This document shows positions 42,701 through 54,384 of a stretch of 64,000 nucleotides of DNA, in pieces; within the stretch, counting starts at the first letter, position 1, and each line of letters begins with the position of its first letter. This stretch comes from Amoebidium appalachense (lineage: Eukaryota > Ichthyosporea), in NCBI GenBank assembly GCA_963693365.1, contig CAVNZM010000001.1, positions 12,772,001 to 12,836,000 on the forward strand, given 5' to 3'. Below the pieces are notes generated by a model. That model worked only from the letters and a program-made list of their open reading frames with translations, was not told the DNA's origin and made no database searches. The position numbers and the translations under genes were made by a program.

Positions 42701-45700
42701 CAGGCAGCAAAGGCCTGGCGCTTGGTGTCCAGGTACTGGCGGTCCAGCTGCCCGTACAGCTCACGCACACGCCCACGGAACTCCTCCTGGCGCTCAGCAA
42801 TGCCAAAGTCCCACTCCTGGCCCGTGCTGTCCCCCCCACGCAGCAGCTGCTCCATCCTGCACTAGAAGTGTCACTGCTTGCCCTGCACGTGCATGCACCC
42901 CAAAGGACATCATGTGGCCGTGGTGTGCCTTGTGTGTCTGTGTGTGTGTGTGTGTGCGCGCGCACGCGCGCGCGTGCGCATTCACAACAGAAAACAAACA
43001 AGCACCGTACCGTTTAGAAGCCTCCTCGGCAAAAAAAGTGGATGCCTGGTCGCCGTTGTGGCCATCAGCAAGCACTAGAATCAGATACTTGTGCTTGGTG
43101 TTCTGCAGCACCACCCAGGGTCAGATATACATGTGTGCCTAGTACTGTGTGTGTGTGGCTGGTGCTGTGCATATGTGCTTTGTAATGTGTGTGTGTGCCT
43201 AGTACTGTGTGTGTGTGGCTGGTGCTGTGCATATGTGCCTTGTAATGTGTGTGTGTGCCTAGTACTGTGTGTGTGGTTAGTGCTGTGCATGTGCTGTGCC
43301 TGTGTGCCCTGTGCTGTGCCTGTGTGCCCTGTGCTGTGCATATGTGCCTAGTACTGTGTGCATATGCGCCCTGTGCTGTGCATATGTGCCTAGTACTGTG
43401 TGCATATGTGCCCTGTGCTGTGGCTGTGTGGCTGTGCACGCACCTGGAGCACGAGCAGCTTGTCCTCCATGTAGTTCTTCTCGACCTTGATGCGCGAGTG
43501 CCTCGTGCCGTTGTAGTGGTAGCCCAGCTCGGCACTGTGCCCCAGCACCACGGGCCGCTGGTAGCAGTCCCCTGCCCACCCACCGTCAGTGCCTGCCCCC
43601 CCCCCCCCCCCCCCTCTATCTCCCGGCCCAGCCACCACGTACAGAGAATGCGGTCCCGCAGATGCTCCTCTTTTGGTGGCGGTGGGGGCACCTGCCAGCC
43701 CGGCCCCCACCAGACCTTTGTGTCCGTGCCCCCCTTGCGCTCCCGGCCAGGCCCATGGCCCTCATGCACCTCCGGCTCGGCCGGTGGCTCGGGGGGGAAC
43801 TCTGTGGTCTGGTCCTTGCGGGGGCGCCCCCTGGGCCTCTTTGGGGGGTCCGCCTCCTCCTCGCTGCCGCTGCTGCTGCTGCCGCTGGACGACTGGAAGC
43901 TGTCGCTGCTGCTGGATTGGGCCATGGCCTTGCGCTTGCCCTCCCCCAGATTGAGCCCCCCCATCTTGAGCCGGATAACATTCCTGCACAAACACCGTCA
44001 GTTTCGCCACCCTGCCGCACCCAGAGAGCCACATGGCCACATACTTGCGTGGGGGCCCCTGCAGGGACGGGGCAATGCTGCCGTTGCGTTTGATGTACTT
44101 GCGCACGCCTTGCAGGCGGGGCCCAAACAGGTCGTGCAGGCAGCGGTCAGGGGGCACAATGTGGATGTGGGTCAGAGGGCGGTTAGTGTTGTTGTTGCAG
44201 TGGCCAATCCATGTGCAGCGCGTGAAGATGGCCCCGCAGCAGTCGCAGCGGATGAACAGCTTGTTGCCTGCCGGGCACACCATCACCCCCGTGGTCTCCG
44301 TGTGGTCTGCACACCCATGTCAACTCCCCCCCCCCCCCCCCCCCCCGGCTCCAACGCACGTACCCCTTGTGCTGGATGTGCAGCGCACAACCACGGCCTT
44401 GAGCTGGGCAAACAGCTCGTTCTTTGCCACCTTCTTGCTGCTGGGCCGCTGCTTGGCTTGGCCCAGGCGCAGGGGGCTGTCATCACTGTTGCTGCCCTCC
44501 TCTTCCTCTTCGTCCTCCCCTGCCTCCTCCTCCTCCCCCTCGCTGCTGCTGCCTGACTCCTGCTTTTGTTCTGCCTGCTTGCTGGCCCGGCCCCTAACCC
44601 CCAGGCCCCTCAGCACAGCCCCCCCCCCCCCCCCCTCCTCCCCCCTTCCACACAGCCACGCACCTCTGCTTCTTGCTGCTGGGCACATCCTCACCCTCCA
44701 CCTCCTTAGCCCTCCGTTTCTGGCCCCTCTCCGGCATGGCCACGGGGGCTACCGGGTACACCTCCACGGGCTTCTCTCTTGTGCGGCTGCGCCTAGCGGC
44801 CACAAAGTGCAGCAGCTGGAACCGCACCACCCCCTTGGCGTCTGTGTCCTCCCGGAACACGTGGGGGCGCTTGGTCAGGAACACCGTCAGAGACTCGGGC
44901 GTGAGCGGAAACCTGCACCCGGCCCTGTCAGCTCCACCCTGTTTGCAGACACACAGGCACAGGCAGTACGTGCAGAGGCACGCAGATACAACGTGGAGGG
45001 TGCATGGCCACTGGCAGTGCACAAAAGAGCAAGCATGCAGCTTGCAGCCCTTTCCCTTTCCAGACAACCCTGAGCGCCCGGCCTGGATATCACGGCTGCT
45101 CGTGCCACAGTGGGGCCAGGTGTGTGTGTGTGTGAACGCCTGCAGGTGTGTGGCCGGCAACAAGGCCTGTGGAACGAGCAACAGGATGCAACAGGGCACA
45201 CGCCACAGTGCCAGGGACATAAAGGCATGAAGACAGGGGTTGTTGGTGGAGGAAGAGAAGGAGAATTTATCATCAATGAACATTGAAAAGAACTATGTGG
45301 GAGCGAGGGGTGGGGGGGGAGGGGAGGGGCATAACCAAGTAGGTGGGAGATAAGGGGGAAGGGGTGGGGTGTTGGGGGGGGAGGAGGGGGGGGGGGGAGA
45401 GGGGGGGGGGGGGGGGGGGATGAGTACCGGAGAGAGAGAAGGATGGGAGGACGACGACGGCGAAGGAAAAAAAAGACAGAGGGGGAAGCAACAAGCAGTC
45501 AGAGATGGCGGGGAGAGGGCCAAGGCCAGCACGAATACAGAGCGAAAAGGGATCCAACAAGAGGCACACAGAGGGGAGGGGGGAGAGAGAAGGGGGGGCA
45601 CCTGAGGTCCACAAGTGCGTTTATGCGCAGCAGGTTGACCAGGTCGCGCGGCGTGTGTGCCACGTTGTCTACCCGCTCCAGGCACGTGCGCACGGCCGCG

Positions 45701-45732
45701 AGCAGCTGCTCCTCCGCGTCCTCCTCCGCCAT
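37584..45732 (-). CDS. Giant PP2C-family phosphatase with zinc-binding and AT-hook segments
   Basis: A predicted metal-dependent Ser/Thr phosphatase of 1588 residues. Exons: 45732-45602, 44912-44664, 44608-44364, 44306-44045, 43983-43643, 43571-43444, 43102-43011, 42856-40547, 39541-39218, 38808-38616, 38529-38453, 38387-38166, 37776-37584; phases agree throughout (4767 nt). Residues 1-208 are unclassified, with an acidic run. About 209-296 hold CDCC...H...RP..HI, resembling the plant TPL-binding (TDBD) zinc fold. An AT-hook (KRPRGRPRK) follows. PP2C motifs: [45 protein letters not shown]. Exon 42856-40547 puts ~770 residues between DGHNG and DDGCT; it carries three more AT-hooks and a QPDPTNP repeat. 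Nuclear chromatin targeting is inferred. The short exon 38529-38453 is the least certain. Confidence 0.85.
39848..40403. mobile_element. piggyBac-like MITE in a PP2C intron
   Basis: A 556-bp AT-rich segment flanked by TTAA on both sides (39844-39847, 40404-40407). It has imperfect terminal inverted repeats CCTGTTC...CCGGCA. TTAA duplication is the signature of piggyBac transposition. It has no coding capacity and lies wholly in intron 39542-40546. Confidence 0.75.
41242..41510 (-). repeat. 21-bp coding minisatellite in the PP2C insert
   Basis: About a dozen units of 21-24 bp read in frame as variants of QPDPTNP / QPDLPNP. Units stay multiples of three, so length changes keep the frame. Confidence 0.92.
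43128..43420. repeat. Minisatellite in a PP2C intron
   Basis: Repeats of about 60 bp (TGTGCCTAGTACTGTGTGTG ...) degrade into 30-40 bp subunits inside intron 43103-43443. Confidence 0.85.
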
Positions 45733-46297
45733 CTGCCCCCTGTCCCTCAGCACCCCTGCCTCCCCCCCCCCCCCCTCCCCAGCCCGCCCCCCTCCTCCGC
45801 CAGCTCACGTGCCTTGCCCTCTCTTTCCGCCAGTGCTATATGGGTTGAATGCAGGCACACGCTGGCTACGCGTTGTGTGTATCTCGCTCACAAGCAAAAG
45901 GCAATCACTAATGCTAATACTAAAGCTAATCTAATCCTAACATAATAAAACAGGTGAATGAAAGCTGACTGCTGCTTGCTTGCGGACCGTTACGGCGGGG
46001 GCATGACCGTAAACAACCCTTCGATCCCTTTGCATTTTGGGCCTTGGGGGGCTCTAAACCCCCCTTTAACTATATAAAGGGGGGCATAAAAACCTTGCTG
46101 GGGGCGATTCATTGATTTGCTATATCCGGTCAGAAAGTTACGTCACTGGGGCTCACAGACGGACAGATCTCAGAGACGACAAGGCGGCCGGAGACAGCTG
46201 AGGGAGACACAGAGACGAGATCTCTAGAGGGACAGACACACAGCCTGGCCGTCAGAAGACACACAGACACAGACACACACAGAGAGAGCAGGGCGCC
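45733..46297. promoter_or_regulatory. Divergent promoter region of PP2C and HRD1 genes
   Basis: 565 bp separate the two start codons. TATATAAA at 46071-46078 lies about 220 bp before the HRD1 ATG. It sits in an inverted repeat: CCCCCCTTTA at 46059-46068 and TAAAGGGGGG at 46075-46084. I see no matching TATA box facing the PP2C gene. Confidence 0.6.
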
Positions 46298-46629
46298 ATG
46301 CAGCCGGGCCACTATGTGCTGCTGAGCGGTGCAGCCACGGGGCTGGTGGTGGCGCACGCGCTGGCCCAAAAGGAGCAGTTCTACCTGGCCTGCCTGTACC
46401 TGGTGGACGACCGCACCTCCGTGCTGGTGCGTGCTCCCCAGCATACGCACAACCGCCTCCACACACGTACATGCACACGCACGCACGCATGCACATGCAC
46501 GCACATGCACGCATGCACATACACAGGTGTACGCATGCTCACACAAGCAAAGGCACATACATGTGCCCATGCGTGCGTGCACATGCATACGCACCTGCAC
46601 CTGCACAAGCATTCTGCGTCAGCATGAGC

Positions 46630-46660
<31 letters not shown>

Positions 46661-47178
46661 AAGTTACGCACACGCACTCATACGCAGGTGCACGCACACA
46701 TACCTGAGCGCACACGTTGGCTGGGTGTCGTGCTTGCGGGGGCCGCCTTATCTGTCGATGCCCATTGTGCAAGTCACACACTTACGCACAAGCACATGCC
46801 ACGTATGTACATAGGCACCGGGTGCACACACCCAGCACACGTACTCACACACGGTAGCACCGTAACCTACAAGCAGACACATACTGAGTCACAGAGGGGT
46901 GGGAAGACATGAGAGAATGCAATACGGTGTGCCTAGCTGTCCATGGCAATGTTGTGACCAGCCGTCAGCACCATATACTACCAATACCGCATGACCACTG
47001 CTACACTTCGGAAACCACACATTTTTCATCACAAGCAGCTGCCATGATGTTCGTTGTAGTGCTTTTTGGGGGTGCACCGAGGGGAGGGGCTGGGGGGGGA
47101 GGGGGGGGGGGATATGTGTGCTTGTGCACAGCTGGAGCTGTGTGATATGCCGTTAGATCTGCGTGTGCGTGGGCACCC

Positions 47179-47222
<44 letters not shown>

Positions 47223-47596
47223 TGAATGGCAAGAGTGGGAGAAGATGGGGGCTAAGGGGGGCGGTGCAGATTATGTACAATGCAGCGCTGGTGGCCATTG
47301 CCTGTGTCTGGACGCTGTGCCGAAAGGCCTTCTTTGGGCCCCTTCGTGCCATCGAGCAGGAGGTGTGTGTGTGTGTGGTGGCGCTGTGGTGCTAGGGGGG
47401 GGAGGGGGGTTGGTGTGGGTGTGTGTGTCTGTGTGTGGTGCGGGAGGGGGGGGGCGGGGGGGACTGGTGTATGTGTGAGCGGGTGTCTGTGTGTGGTGCC
47501 GGGGGGGGGGGGGGGGGGAGGGAGGATTGGTGTGTGTGTGTGTCTGTTTGTGGTGCTGGGGAGGGAGGGGGAATGGTGTGCGCGCGTGTGTGGGTC

Positions 47597-47651
<55 letters not shown>

Positions 47652-50459
47652 TGCTGACTGGGGCCACAGGGGGTGTATGCCAAAACGTGGCTGACGGTGG
47701 TGGACACGTGCCTGGCCATGTCCATCTTCCGCGATGAGTTTGGCGCCGGGGCCTTCTTTCAGTTCATAGCCCTGCTGTTCATCAAGTCCTTCCACTGGCT
47801 CGCCGCTGAGCGTGTGGACTATGTGTGGCCCCACAGCCCTTGGGGGGGGGTTGCTTGCTGGGGCGGTGGCTGACAGGGTGTTGGGGGTGGGCAGATGGAG
47901 CAGGCACCTGCGCTGGGGCGGCTGTTCCACGTGCGCATGCAGGGGGCATGCACGCTGCTGCAGCTGACCGACCTGCTGATGATGTGGCAGGCTGCAAACA
48001 GTGTGCTGGCCCATGGGCCCTCGGTCAGCATCCTCTTTGGCTTCGAGGTAGGCATGAAGGGGGGGGGGGGGGGGGGGGGGGGGGGTCAGGGGGAGGGAGG
48101 ATGTGGGTACTGACAGGGCATGTATTTGTGGTGCAGTATGCGATATTGGCCACGCAGATGTTTGGCATCACGTGCAAGTACGTGCTGTACTCGGTCGATG
48201 CACAGAGGGCCACGGCCATGGAGGACAAGGCCACATACATGGTCTATATCGAGATAGCCACTGGTACGCACGAGGTTTTTTTTTTTTTTTTTGGGGGGGG
48301 GGGGGGGGAGGGGGGGGGAGGGGGGGAGGGGGGAGGTTAAGCCGGTGGGAGCAGATGCGTGCCGGCTGGGGCTGTATGCGGCGTTCTTTGGGGTGCTGGC
48401 GCACCACTACGGGCTGCCCATCCACATCATGCGGGAGCTCTACATCACGGCCACCACCCTGCTGGCCCGCATCACGGGCCTGCTGCGCTACTGGCGGGCC
48501 ACCAGAAACATGAATGAGCGGTAGGCATTGTGGGCCCCATGCAGGGCTGTAGGATGTGGCATGGTGCTGACCCTGCTTGCAGCTACCCCCGATGCCACGG
48601 CCGAGGAGCTAGCAGCCACGGACGGCATCTGCATCATCTGCAGGGAGGACATGACCGCTGCTAAGAGGTCGGCACTCCAACCCCCCCCCCTTCCTTCCAC
48701 CGCTTCTCCTCCCCATCCCCCCTCCCCCTCTTTCCCCAAACACTTGCCCGGCTTTCCTGACACTATTCCTCCCCCCCCCCCCCCCCCCCCCGCCCCCCGT
48801 CTCCCCCTCTTCTCCTGCCCACTTGCGCGGCTGGGTCAGGCTGGCCTGACACTGCTCCCCCCCCCCCCCCCCCCCCCTCCCCCCCCCCTCCCCTCCCCCC
48901 AGGCTGCCGTGTGGGCACATCTTCCACCTGGCCTGTCTGCGGTCGTGGCTGCAGCGGCAGCAGACCTGCCCCACATGCCGCATGTCCGTGCTGGTCGACC
49001 GTAAGTGGCCCTGGCCGACTCGTTACGTGCTGTGGGCCAGCAGGGGTGTAGCAGGGTGTTGTTTGCTCGTGGTGGGGCGGTAGAGGGCAGACATGGTCAC
49101 ATGGAGGGGAGAGAGGATGCAGGGTGTCTGTGCTGGGTGGATAGGTCATTGCCCATGGAGGGGAGAGAGGATGCAGGGTGTCTGTGCTGGGTGGATAGGT
49201 CATTGCCCATGGAGGGGAGAGAGGATGCAGGGTGTCTGTGCTGGGTGGGATAGGTCATGCCCCATGTCCCATGCCGGGGGCTGAAGTTGCATGGCCTACT
49301 TGTGGGTGTATTTGAAACTGCCTGGCTGTCCCTCTTCCCCCTCCCTCTCCTGAAAAACACACACACACACAAACACGCACATTAAATTGTATTTGCTGTT
49401 GTGTGCCCCATCATAATGTGCTGAGTTCAGATCAAGAAAAAGTACCGTAGATTTATTTGTTTAGCTCCCCTTGCCATGCTTTATGTGCTAGACCCTTGGA
49501 CCGTATATTCCTGTTTTGCCTGTGCCTGATCTGTGTACAGCCCCACCCCAGCCACCGTCTTTGTCTCACCCCCCCCCCCCCCCCCCCCCCCCTCCCCCCC
49601 CCCCCCCCCCCCCCTCCCTCCCTAGAGCCTGCCCGGGCCACTGCCGCAGTGCAGCAGCAGAGAGCCGACCGTCTGGCCCCCCAGCAGCCACCCCCAGTTG
49701 CTCAGCCCCCTGCCATGCCCCCTGGCCCTCCCGGCATGCCCCCTTTGCCACCAGGCATTCCACCTTTACCCCCCGGCATGCCCCCTTTGCCACCAGGCAT
49801 TCCACCTTTGCCCCCCGGCATGCCACCAACTATGCCTCCCGGCATGCCACCAACTATGCCACCCGGCATGCCCCATATGCCGCCTGTGCCCCCCCCTGCA
49901 CCCGGTATGTGCCCCCCTACTGTGTGGTGTGTGGCTGCATCCTGGGCTGACTGCCTGCCCCCAGCAGGTCTGCAGCCCCCCCATGTGCCCCCAGTGCCAA
50001 CAGATGGGCCCAGCCAGCCAGCCCCTGCAGGTGGGCATGCCATCCTTTGCATGCACCTGTCTGCCCGTGCACACTGACACCACCATGCAGGTCCTGCGGG
50101 CCCCAGCCAGTTTGCTCCCACATGGCCCCCCTTCCCCCCGGCTGGCTTCCCGCCATTTGCCCCCATGCTGCCTCCTTTCCCTGGGCTGGGCCCGGCATAT
50201 GGTGCAGGTATCTATTATTGGGGGGGTGGCAGGGGGGGGTGCAAGGGCCAGGCAGGGTGCTGACTTTTTTCTAGGGCCCAGTGTGGATGGGCTCAGTGCA
50301 GTTGAGCTGGGCAGGCTGGTGGCTAGCGAGGAGCAGAGGCTTGTGGCCCGGCTACGGCTGCTGCAGGAGATGGGGGCACACCTGGAGGCCGTGCTGGGCA
50401 TGCAGGCCACATACAATAGGACATACCTGCAGGGGCAGGAACAGCCGAATGAACAGTAA
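46298..50459 (+). CDS. SYVN1: HRD1/synoviolin-type ER-membrane E3 ubiquitin ligase
   Basis: The RING ligase of ER-associated degradation. Exons: 46298-46426, 47270-47362, 47670-47822, 47895-48047, 48137-48263, 48355-48520, 48583-48667, 48903-49000, 49626-49904, 49968-50030, 50091-50207, 50275-50459; about 548 residues. Six membrane-spanning stretches are followed by the conserved RNMNE...[14 protein letters not shown]2 ([17 protein letters not shown]), a Pro/Met-rich tail (GMPPLPPGI repeats) and a C-terminal helix, as in HRD1. Exon 7 begins CTACCCCC; the frame needs four Cs, so one extra C (48586-48590) breaks the gene as assembled. That is probably a sequencing error. Exon 10 has a CAGCAG double acceptor. 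TATATAAA lies upstream. Confidence 0.93.
49101..49262. repeat. 54-bp tandem repeat, three copies, in an HRD1 intron
   Basis: Units start ATGGAGGGGAGAGAGGATGC at 49101, 49155 and 49209 within intron 49001-49625 and are nearly identical. Confidence 0.93.
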
Positions 50460-51681
50460 ACGAATGAGGGTTGTGGGTCTCAAGGGCACACATGTGTGGC
50501 AGTCCCTAAGTAGCTGTCGGTTCGTGGCTATGTGTGTGTCGCTTGTAGGGCAAATGGCACGGTGTGGCTCGTGTGTATGTGTGTGCTGCATGGCCATGTG
50601 TGTGTGGCTGTTGTAGACGACCGATGCATACGCAATTAAAATGGTGTGATATGTTATTTGGCACCGCTGGGTTATTGGCTGACCTTATCGAGTAATTTTT
50701 TACTTCAAATGATTGGAGTATTAAACAATTACATCATTAAAATCATAGGGTTAGAAGGTCATGGACCGGTCAATTATCGGCACTATAAACGCTGTGTCAG
50801 TAATCCCGCAAAGCTTCCTACAATGGGGCGGCCGCGGGTCGTAGTTGTGAAACCAACTCCCGGGAATTGAGACACCATTTCCATTTGTGTTTCAACTATT
50901 ATAGCAACTACAGGAAATGGAGTCTAGCTATACAAGAATCGCATATTTATATGTAAGACAAAGTGCAGTCCTGTGTCTAACAAAATCTTGTTTGGCCTAA
51001 CTTTACAGCTGAAGTCTTAACCTGGATGAATGTAATTCCTCTATCACACACGTACGACTCGCCCCACAGCTGGGCCTATCAGTAGCCATCTCGCTGCAGG
51101 CACGGGCCGTGCTGCTGGACCTATCAATAGCCATCTCGCTGCAGGCACTGGTCGTGCTGCTGGGCCTATCAGTAGCCATTTTGCTGCAGGCACTGGCCGT
51201 GCTGCTGGCCCTATCAGTAGCCATCTTGCTGCAGGCACTGGCCGTGCTGCTGGGCTTATCAGTAGCCATCGTCACTGTGCATAGCACCATGTAAGTGCCT
51301 GTGGCCTTATCAACCGGGCATGCACGCCGATCTAGTGTGATCTGGTATGACGGAGTGTGATCTAGTGTGATCGGGGCAAGCAACTGGGGCTGCTCGGCGA
51401 GATGGCACAGATGTCGTGGTGGATGTTCATACATGGTGCCTGTGCGTGGCTGAGTGCGTGCGGGTCTGCCGTGCACTGAAGACATGTGCTGTGTGCCTGC
51501 ACACTCCTGGAAACTAAGGCCAATGATGGCACAGAATTGTAGAACTTCAGCTCAGGACTAGGTCACTTGGCTTGGGGAGCTCCAGAAGGGGGGGGGGGGG
51601 GGGGGGGGGGGGACGGGGCACACCTGTCCTGGTCCGGAAGCTGTGGCCGGTCCATGGCATGGGGTGAGAGTTTGCAAGGTG
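50460..51681. other. Spacer downstream of HRD1 with a 45-bp minisatellite
   Basis: AATTAAA at about 50635 may serve the HRD1 poly(A) site. Between 51069 and 51270 a 45-bp unit (CTATCAGTAGCCATCTCGCT...) is repeated about 4.5 times. It reads on the plus strand as a hydrophobic 15-residue repeat (LLGLSVAILLQALAV), but no gene context supports translation. Confidence 0.6.
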
Positions 51682-54384
51682 TTAGCGGGGGCCAGGTATG
51701 CAGCCAGTACCCTGGGGGGCAGCAGGCACCACACATACCTGCAGGGTTCGCGACTGCAGTGGGCGCAGGCCAGGCATCCCGCAGGGTGGCCGGCTGCCAA
51801 ACAGCTCACAGTTGAGGGCCTCGAGCTCCCTGCGGATGAAAAGGATGGTTCGCCTGCTGCGATACTTGGGCTGGTGCAAAGTCAGTGCATGCACTGGTGC
51901 TGCATGTGCATAGCATGTGCATAGCATATACATGCATGTGCATAGCATGTGCATAGCATATACATGCATGTGCATAGCATATACATGCATGTGCATAGCA
52001 TGTGCATAGCATATACATGCATGTGCATAGCATATACATGCATATGCATAGCATATACATGCATGTGCATAGCATGTGCATAGCATATACATGCATGCGC
52101 ATAGCATATACATGCATGTGCATAGCACATACATGCATGCGCATACCATGTGCATAGCATATACATGCATGTGCATAGCATATACATGCATGTGCATAGC
52201 ATATACATGCATGTGCATCGCATATACATGCATGTGCATGCCATTGACATTCATGTGCATGCCGCTGCATATTATTTGCATATCATGTGCATGCACGAGC
52301 ATATCATGTGCATGCATAGGCCAATCCTGTGCATACATGGCCACGTTGGCATGTGTGTGCATACGCAAGCATGGGCATAAAATTTGAATGGGTAAAATTT
52401 TCTCTGCAGGGACGGGCATATGGAGCATTTGGTTTGCATGTGTGGGCATAGGGTTTGCATGCATGACATGCATATAACTCCCTCTGCATGCATGACATGC
52501 ACATAACTCCCTCTGCATGCATGACATGCACATAACTCCCTCTGCATGCATGACATGCATATAACTCCCTCTGCATGCATGACATGCATATAACTCCCTC
52601 TGCATGCATGACATGCATATAACTCCCTCTGCATGCATGATATGCATATAACTCCCTCTGCATGCATGACATGCATATAACTCCCTCTGCATGCATGACA
52701 TACATATAACTCCCTCGGCATGCATGAAATGCATATAACTCCATCTGCATGCATGCCCACCATGCCAGTCCCCCCCCCCCCCCCTCCCCCCCCCCCCTCC
52801 CCCCCCCCCCCCCCTCCCCTAGTGCGTGCAGCAGCCACACACCCTGTATGTGCGGTCGTACTGGCTGGGCCCAAAGGTGCTGCCCACCGCCACCACCTCG
52901 CTGAAGGCCACCAGCCGACCCTCCCTGCTGCCACTGGCCCCCTGCCTGCATGTGTGCCTGTGTCTGAGACCACGGTCTGGTGCCCCCTATGGTATTCAAC
53001 ACCATCAAACAATCTACCTGCAAAAGGTGCACGAGTGGCATGTACCTTGCTGGCTTTCTTCCCTAACCAGACCCCCCTCCCCCCCCCCCCCCCCCCCTTC
53101 TCCCCCTACTCCCTTTCTCCTTCTCTCTCTCTCTCCCCTCCCCCGCCTCCCCCTCCCCCCCCCCCTCCCTCCCCCCCTCCCCCCCCCCCCCCCCCCCACC
53201 CCACCCCACCCCCACCACCACCACCACCACCACCACCACCACCACCACCACCACCACCACCACCACCACCACCACCACACACCGTGGCACCAAACACACA
53301 CACACCACCACCACCACCACCACAAAAAAAAAAAAACCAAAAAAAAAAAAACACCCACACGTCACCCCATACTGCATGGACATCCTCCGTGCACCGCACC
53401 CAATCAGCCCTGCACCCACAAGCGGCCGGGGCGGTGAGGGGTGGGGTGGGGTGGGGGGGGGGGAGTACGGGACACTGCACGTTTGGGGCCGGTCCAGGCT
53501 GGAGGTGTCTGGTGGGCCACCACCACTGCAAAGGCCCTCGGCCGCTCCTCCCTCACCTGCCCCCATGCTGTCAGCACCCTGTACGTGTGTGCCACCACAC
53601 ACGCATAGTGGCAGTGTTTAGACACAGACACACATGTCTGGGCAGTAAGTTCTACACACACACGTATCTTGGCTGCTTGCACGTGCACCCACAAGGACAA
53701 AAACACGTGTGTATTTTCGTTTCATGGACTTATGGTATTGGTGCTATGGATAGTGCCCATATTGTTCTGTTGAAGCCGTGTGTGTATGCGGACGTATTGT
53801 GTGTGTGGGCACCCACGGTGGAGGAGCTGTGTGCGTGCGCGCGCGTGCGCGTGCGTGTTTGTGTGTGTGTGTGTGCGCGCGCGCGCGTGTGTGTGTGTGC
53901 GCGCGCCTGTCTATGTGCGTGTGATCCTTGTGGGTGCAAGTGTGCACTGTGCCTGTTGCTTTCTGTTTAGACCGTGCGTTGTCTTATGGGAGGACTTCAG
54001 GTCCAGTACCAGGTGCGGTCTGTTGTGTGCCGTCACCGTTTGCTTGTAGGTCGTTGAGCAGGGTTGTGTCCCTTTCCAGCAGCCAGGCCGTCTGCAGCTG
54101 GCCACCTGCCCCGCCCAGGGCCGCCCGCAGTACCCCCGTCCACGTGGGCCCCTTCGTGCCCTCCGGCTGCACCTGCTCCCTCGCCCTGTCAGCCCCTGAG
54201 CCCCCTCCCCTCCCCCCCCTCCCCCCCTCCTCCCCCCCAACTCCCTCCCTCCTCTCTCCCTTACCCGTGTGGCGCGCAGACGGTCCACGGCCTGACGCCA
54301 GCCACTGCCTCTGCGTGGCTTTGTGCCGTCCTCCATGGCACGGTCCACCCCTTTAGCACGCCATGGGCTGGCCCATAGCGAGCC
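51682..54384 (-). CDS. Unrecognised multi-exon gene (partial model)
   Basis: Candidate exons in transcript order: 54384-54265, 54185-54037, 53567-53469, 52945-52843, 51864-51682. The first three splice in phase and encode TWTGVLRAALGG and RPRAFAVVVAH segments. The fourth encodes GRLVAFSEVVAVGS and ends QYDRTYR. The fifth follows in phase with YRSRRTILFIRRELEALN, to a TAA at 51682. The join between exons three and four is not solved, and the true 5' end is unknown. I cannot assign a family. The F-x-E-V-V...YDRT pattern followed by a charged helix looks like conserved protein rather than noise. Large minisatellites fill its last intron. Confidence 0.4.
51903..52240. repeat. 21-bp minisatellite (CATGTGCATAGCATATACATG type)
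   Basis: About fifteen interspersed copies of TGCATAGCATATACATGCATG with variants lie in the intron of the unrecognised gene. Confidence 0.92.
52457..52755. repeat. 29-bp minisatellite, about ten copies
   Basis: The unit reads CATGACATGCATATAACTCC plus CTCTGCATG. Copies are almost identical, suggesting recent expansion. Confidence 0.95.

Noticed and set aside
42552-42856. Separate gene starting at the Met near 42855 (MEQLLRGGD)
   Set aside because: The Met is preceded by a good acceptor, and exon 43102-43011 joins it in phase, so it is internal to the PP2C protein.
51109-51294. Hydrophobic 15-residue repeat protein LLGLSVAILLQALAV
   Set aside because: It follows from a 45-bp minisatellite with no promoter or gene context; the unit length being a multiple of three is not sufficient evidence.
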